Below, in pieces: positions 5,699-7,812 of a stretch of DNA of 7,812 bases. The notes below the pieces were generated by a model that did no database searches, was not told the DNA's origin, and worked only from the letters and a program-made list of their open reading frames with translations. Source of the stretch: Gemmataceae bacterium (lineage in GTDB: Bacteria; Planctomycetota; Planctomycetia; Gemmatales; Gemmataceae); NCBI GenBank assembly GCA_025056835.1, contig JANWVS010000077.1, positions 1-7,812 on the forward strand, given 5' to 3'. Both the position numbers and the translations under genes were made by a program. Positions within the stretch are counted from its first letter, which is position 1. The number at the start of each line of letters is the position of its first letter.

Positions 5699-7207
5699 GC
5701 CGACGGAGAAGACCATGCCGCGACTGGGTGTGTCGAAGATCACCAAATCGGCGCCACCGTTGTCAGGATTGAGGCCCTTGGCCAGGCGGTGGACGTTTTT
5801 CGGCGAACTTTTCGAAATTTTGTCGGTCTCATGGCCCGAGGCGCCGCCTGGGACGCGCATGTGCAGCGATTTTCGGCCGAACTGATCGCCGTTCCGTAGC
5901 CCGGTGCCGGCGAAGACCCAGTGCCTGGCGTCTTCGACGCGGTAGGGAGCGGCAGTCATGATGCCGCGCGGATCGAAGACCACGCCGAGGAGGTTGGCTT
6001 CCGACTCGTAGCGGCGGGCGAAGCGGCTTTCGGCACCTCCCATTCCCTCCGGCCACAAGCTGGTGATCGCCGTGTTGTGGCACACGACCGTGTGGTCGTC
6101 GAAAATCTCTACCTCGCAATTGAGGCCGTTGCCCCCCAGATACATGAGTCGGCCGCCTTCGCGAAAGACCCAATGTTTGACGCGATCGTACATGCGCCGA
6201 CTCCAGTATTCCGGATGAGTGCTGAGGATAAGCACGCGGTACCGGGCTAAATCGAGCATGCCTTCGTGCAGCTGCGTCTCGGCGTACAGGTCGTAGGCGA
6301 AGCCTTCGCGCTCCAACCAGCCGAGCAGGCGCCACTCCGCCGGTGCCACGTGATTCGGTGCTCGACCTTCGATCGGATCGGTAATCTGCTCCGCAGGATC
6401 AATGTGATTGATCGGCTCAGGGCGATCGAAGCTGATCGGGGCGTAGGTCTCGCTACCCCAGGTTTGGTGCTTGATGTCCTGGTAGCGCTTCAGCTCCTGG
6501 CGGGCGTTGATGGTCGGGACGGGGGGCAGTTCGTCGGCGTGGATGTAGTTGCTGCGGCCGCCGAAGTTGTTGTAGACGTTCCAGGTGATGTTCGAGGCCA
6601 ACACGGCTACCGGTGCTTGCGGCGCTGCGGGGGCAACTACCCATGGAAAGCTAAAGGACCGGCCCGACAGGGTCGAAGTGTGAAAATAGTACAAGCCGGA
6701 GCGCTGTGGCGCCGTGACGACCTGTTGATGGTGCGGACTCAAATAACCCACCTTGTTCCAAGCGACGCCGGTGCGGGAGTAATCGCCGTCGGGCGTGATC
6801 TGCATGACAGCCCGGGGGCCGTGTTCATCGTGCCAACCATGATGACTGATGAACTCCTTGGTCCATCCATAACGCCACAGCGAGATCTTGTATTGCTCCA
6901 CGGAATGGACGCGGAATTCGCCTTTGTCGCCGCTGCACACCCATTTCGGCCAGACATAGCCGAGCAAGCCATCAGTCAACAGCCGAAAATGGTACGGCAA
7001 GCGCGCATCTTTCGACAATCGGACACGCTTGCCGCCGTAGCCGGGCTTGTGGAGTGTGACCAGGTAATCGTCGGCCGGCAGGTCGAGGTGGATCGAACCA
7101 CTGGCCCGCGAATGGGCAGCCCACGACTCTCCCCGACCATTGGTAAACTCGACGGCGACATCCGGGATGCCGACGTACGCTTCATCGCTCACGTAACCGA
7201 TCAACAT
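5615..7207 (-). CDS. N,N-dimethylformamidase beta-subunit-like protein
   Basis: The 530-residue protein has no signal peptide or membrane segment. Residues 1 to about 75 resemble a small beta-sandwich of the carboxypeptidase-regulatory type (GYVSDEAYVGIPDVAVEF, then LPADDYLVTLHKPGYGGKRV). From about 195 to the end it matches the C-terminal domain of the large subunit of dimethylformamidase (TWNVYNNFGGRSNY, LSTHPEYWS, EGGRLMYLGGNGLN, SGHETDK, VGSICWPSCLPVDD). Bacterial DMFase hydrolyses dimethylformamide using an iron held by two Tyr and one Glu with a nearby His. By position, Tyr212, possibly Tyr255, His331, Glu333 and Glu460 are the candidates here; this alignment is from memory. The known enzyme has a larger large subunit and a small subunit of about 130 residues. 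No small-subunit gene is beside it, so the substrate is unknown. The ATG at 7207 has only a weak purine stretch upstream. Its end overlaps hemW by 84 bases on the opposite strand. Confidence 0.88.
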   Translation of the reverse strand: MLIGYVSDEAYVGIPDVAVEFTNGRGESWAAHSRASGSIHLDLPADDYLVTLHKPGYGGKRVRLSKDARLPYHFRLLTDGLLGYVWPKWVCSGDKGEFRVHSVEQYKISLWRYGWTKEFISHHGWHDEHGPRAVMQITPDGDYSRTGVAWNKVGYLSPHHQQVVTAPQRSGLYYFHTSTLSGRSFSFPWVVAPAAPQAPVAVLASNITWNVYNNFGGRSNYIHADELPPVPTINARQELKRYQDIKHQTWGSETYAPISFDRPEPINHIDPAEQITDPIEGRAPNHVAPAEWRLLGWLEREGFAYDLYAETQLHEGMLDLARYRVLILSTHPEYWSRRMYDRVKHWVFREGGRLMYLGGNGLNCEVEIFDDHTVVCHNTAITSLWPEGMGGAESRFARRYESEANLLGVVFDPRGIMTAAPYRVEDARHWVFAGTGLRNGDQFGRKSLHMRVPGGASGHETDKISKSSPKNVHRLAKGLNPDNGGADLVIFDTPSRGMVFSVGSICWPSCLPVDDGVSRITANVLRRFLE

Positions 7208-7484
7208 AATCGTTCGCTTTCAGTTTGGTGGACCTTTGTCATCGATCTTGCACGCTGGCTTGGACCACAAGAACCCACTGGCCGACCTACACCAGGAGCG
7301 GCTATCTTCGTCGTTAACCGATCTCTGGCCACTGCCGCAATCGTTCAAAGTTTTGCGTGACATGGCCGTCTTGTCGCTGCCTGAGGTCTTCCGCTGCAAA
7401 AGGCCAGCGTTCCACAACGGCATGAAAGGTCGGCCGGTTGGTTTCCTTGTTTGGATCATACAAACTCGCCAGCAAATGTTGCCG

Positions 7485-7530
7485 ACGATTTGCGACAACG
7501 ATCGTGCGATAGCATAACGATGGTGCGATA
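7485..7530 (+). repeat. Short tandem-spaced direct repeats ACGATnGTGCGATA
   Basis: Copy 1 is ACGATCGTGCGATA (7498-7511) and copy 2 is ACGATGGTGCGATA (7517-7530). They differ at one base and are 19 bases apart start to start, close to two helical turns. A weaker third copy, ACGATTTGCGACA, sits at 7485-7497. Repeats on one face of the helix can be regulator sites; this is inference. Confidence 0.45.
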
Positions 7531-7551
7531 CCACATTGCTCAAGCGATCGG

Positions 7552-7610
7552 AATGCGCTACGGCACGGGGTGCAAGTTGCCATTCGTAACTTGCCTACCG
7601 TAGCAACATT
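7552..7610. repeat. Nested inverted repeat, potential long hairpin
   Basis: Inner stem GCAAGTT (7572-7578) with AACTTGC (7588-7594), nine-base loop. Middle stem GCTACGG (7557-7563) with CCGTAGC (7598-7604). Outer stem AATG (7552-7555) with CATT (7607-7610). That is eighteen perfect pairs across 59 bases, broken by an 8/3 internal loop and a 1/2 internal loop. There is no T-run on either side, so a standard terminator is unlikely. Confidence 0.55.
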
Positions 7611-7640
7611 TCTCAAGAGACGCGCCGGCTTCGCTTGCGG

Positions 7641-7670
7641 TTGCGGCGTCGGCGGCTCAACCGCTACAAT
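7641..7670 (+). promoter_or_regulatory. Predicted sigma70 promoter of dxr
   Basis: -35 TTGCGG (7641-7646), 18-base spacer, -10 TACAAT (7665-7670). Transcription near 7677 would leave a leader of about 39 bases before the GTG at 7716. An identical TTGCGG lies immediately upstream (7635-7640). The -10 is good and the -35 moderate. Confidence 0.5.
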
Positions 7671-7715
7671 AGCCGCCGGAAGGCAAAGGACTTATCCTCC
7701 GAACTGGGGGCGTTG

Positions 7716-7812
7716 GTGAAGCCCAATTCGGTCCAGGACGCGGAACACCGCCGCCGGGTAGTCGTGCTCGGATCAACCGGTTCCATCGGCACGAATTGCC
7801 TGGAAGTGATTG
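7716..7812 (+). CDS. dxr: 1-deoxy-D-xylulose 5-phosphate reductoisomerase (5' fragment)
   Basis: Only the first 32 codons are in the window. The sequence RRRVVVLGSTGSIGTNCLEVI is the characteristic N-terminal strand and NADPH-binding turn of Dxr, with the GxxGxxG glycines at residues 19, 22 and 25. The enzyme converts 1-deoxy-D-xylulose 5-phosphate to 2-C-methyl-D-erythritol 4-phosphate, the second step of the non-mevalonate isoprenoid pathway, in the cytoplasm. The start is uncertain: GTG at 7716 gives 14 residues before the first beta strand, and the TTG at 7713 is an alternative. A G-run at 7706-7710 is the only nearby ribosome-site candidate. The metal and substrate sites lie beyond the window. 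Confidence 0.9.
   Translation, partial: MKPNSVQDAEHRRRVVVLGSTGSIGTNCLEVI

Larger units (their letters stand above)
7208..7712. other. Intergenic region between DMFase-like gene and dxr
   Basis: About 505 bases without a recognised gene, lying between divergent genes. It contains short direct repeats (7485-7530), a nested inverted repeat (7552-7610) and a plausible dxr promoter (7641-7670). A minus-strand open frame from a TTG at 7616 to 7314 encodes 100 residues with a fairly ordinary composition in its second half, but it has no motif I recognise, no good ribosome site, and its first codons run through the hairpin. I do not call it. No clear promoter for the DMFase-like gene was found. Confidence 0.55.

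Noticed and set aside
6266..7360. A 364-codon open frame on the plus strand
   Set aside because: It lies almost wholly antisense to the DMFase-like gene, whose protein shows clear family motifs. The plus-strand translation has no recognisable domain and is a by-product of the GC-rich codon pattern.
7572..7594. Possible integron attC site from the GTT...AAC inverted repeat
   Set aside because: The core triplets are in the wrong order for attC (AAC should come first and GTT last), and no integrase or cassette genes are present.
7314..7616. A 100-codon minus-strand frame starting with TTG in the gap before dxr
   Set aside because: No recognised motif, no convincing ribosome site, ordinary third-position GC that does not separate it from non-coding DNA, and its start runs through a hairpin. 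It could be a decayed gene, but I cannot support it.

Overview
The window reads as chromosomal DNA from a planctomycete, most likely of the Gemmata/Pirellula type. The main reason is the head-to-tail pair of a DUF1549/DUF1553 protein and a Tat-exported DUF1501 protein, a gene pair massively expanded in Planctomycetes. A DUF151 bifunctional-nuclease protein, a PP2C phosphatase and an N,N-dimethylformamidase-like protein fit the same group. No rRNA, tRNA, CRISPR array, insertion sequence or phage gene was recognised. The assignment rests on gene content read by eye, not on a database search.

Layout. Minus strand, 1-2687: a two-gene unit transcribed right to left, with the DUF1549/DUF1553 gene (2687-996) followed by the DUF1501 gene (934 to beyond base 1). 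Minus strand, 3770-3012: a PP2C-type Ser/Thr phosphatase, separated from the unit by a 324-base gap rich in inverted repeats. Between 3771 and 4038 lies a divergent promoter region with good sigma70-like boxes on both strands. Plus strand, 4039-5698: a bifunctional-nuclease (DUF151) gene whose end overlaps the start of hemW by 14 bases. Minus strand, 7207-5615: a dimethylformamidase-beta-like gene that converges on hemW and overlaps it tail to tail by 84 bases. From 7208 to about 7712 is a non-coding stretch with direct repeats and a nested hairpin. At the right edge, the plus strand carries the first 32 codons of dxr.

How the genes work together. They do not form one pathway. HemW (heme delivery) and Dxr (isoprenoid precursor synthesis) are housekeeping genes. 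PP2C is a regulatory phosphatase with no partner kinase in view. The DUF1549-DUF1501 pair is a characteristic but functionally uncharacterised exported pair. I see no clear sign of a new defence or mobile system. The most unusual points are the antisense overprinting at the hemW tail, the DMFase-like protein without a small-subunit gene beside it, the repeat and hairpin structures in the two large gaps, and a start-site revision for the DUF151 gene based on its promoter position.
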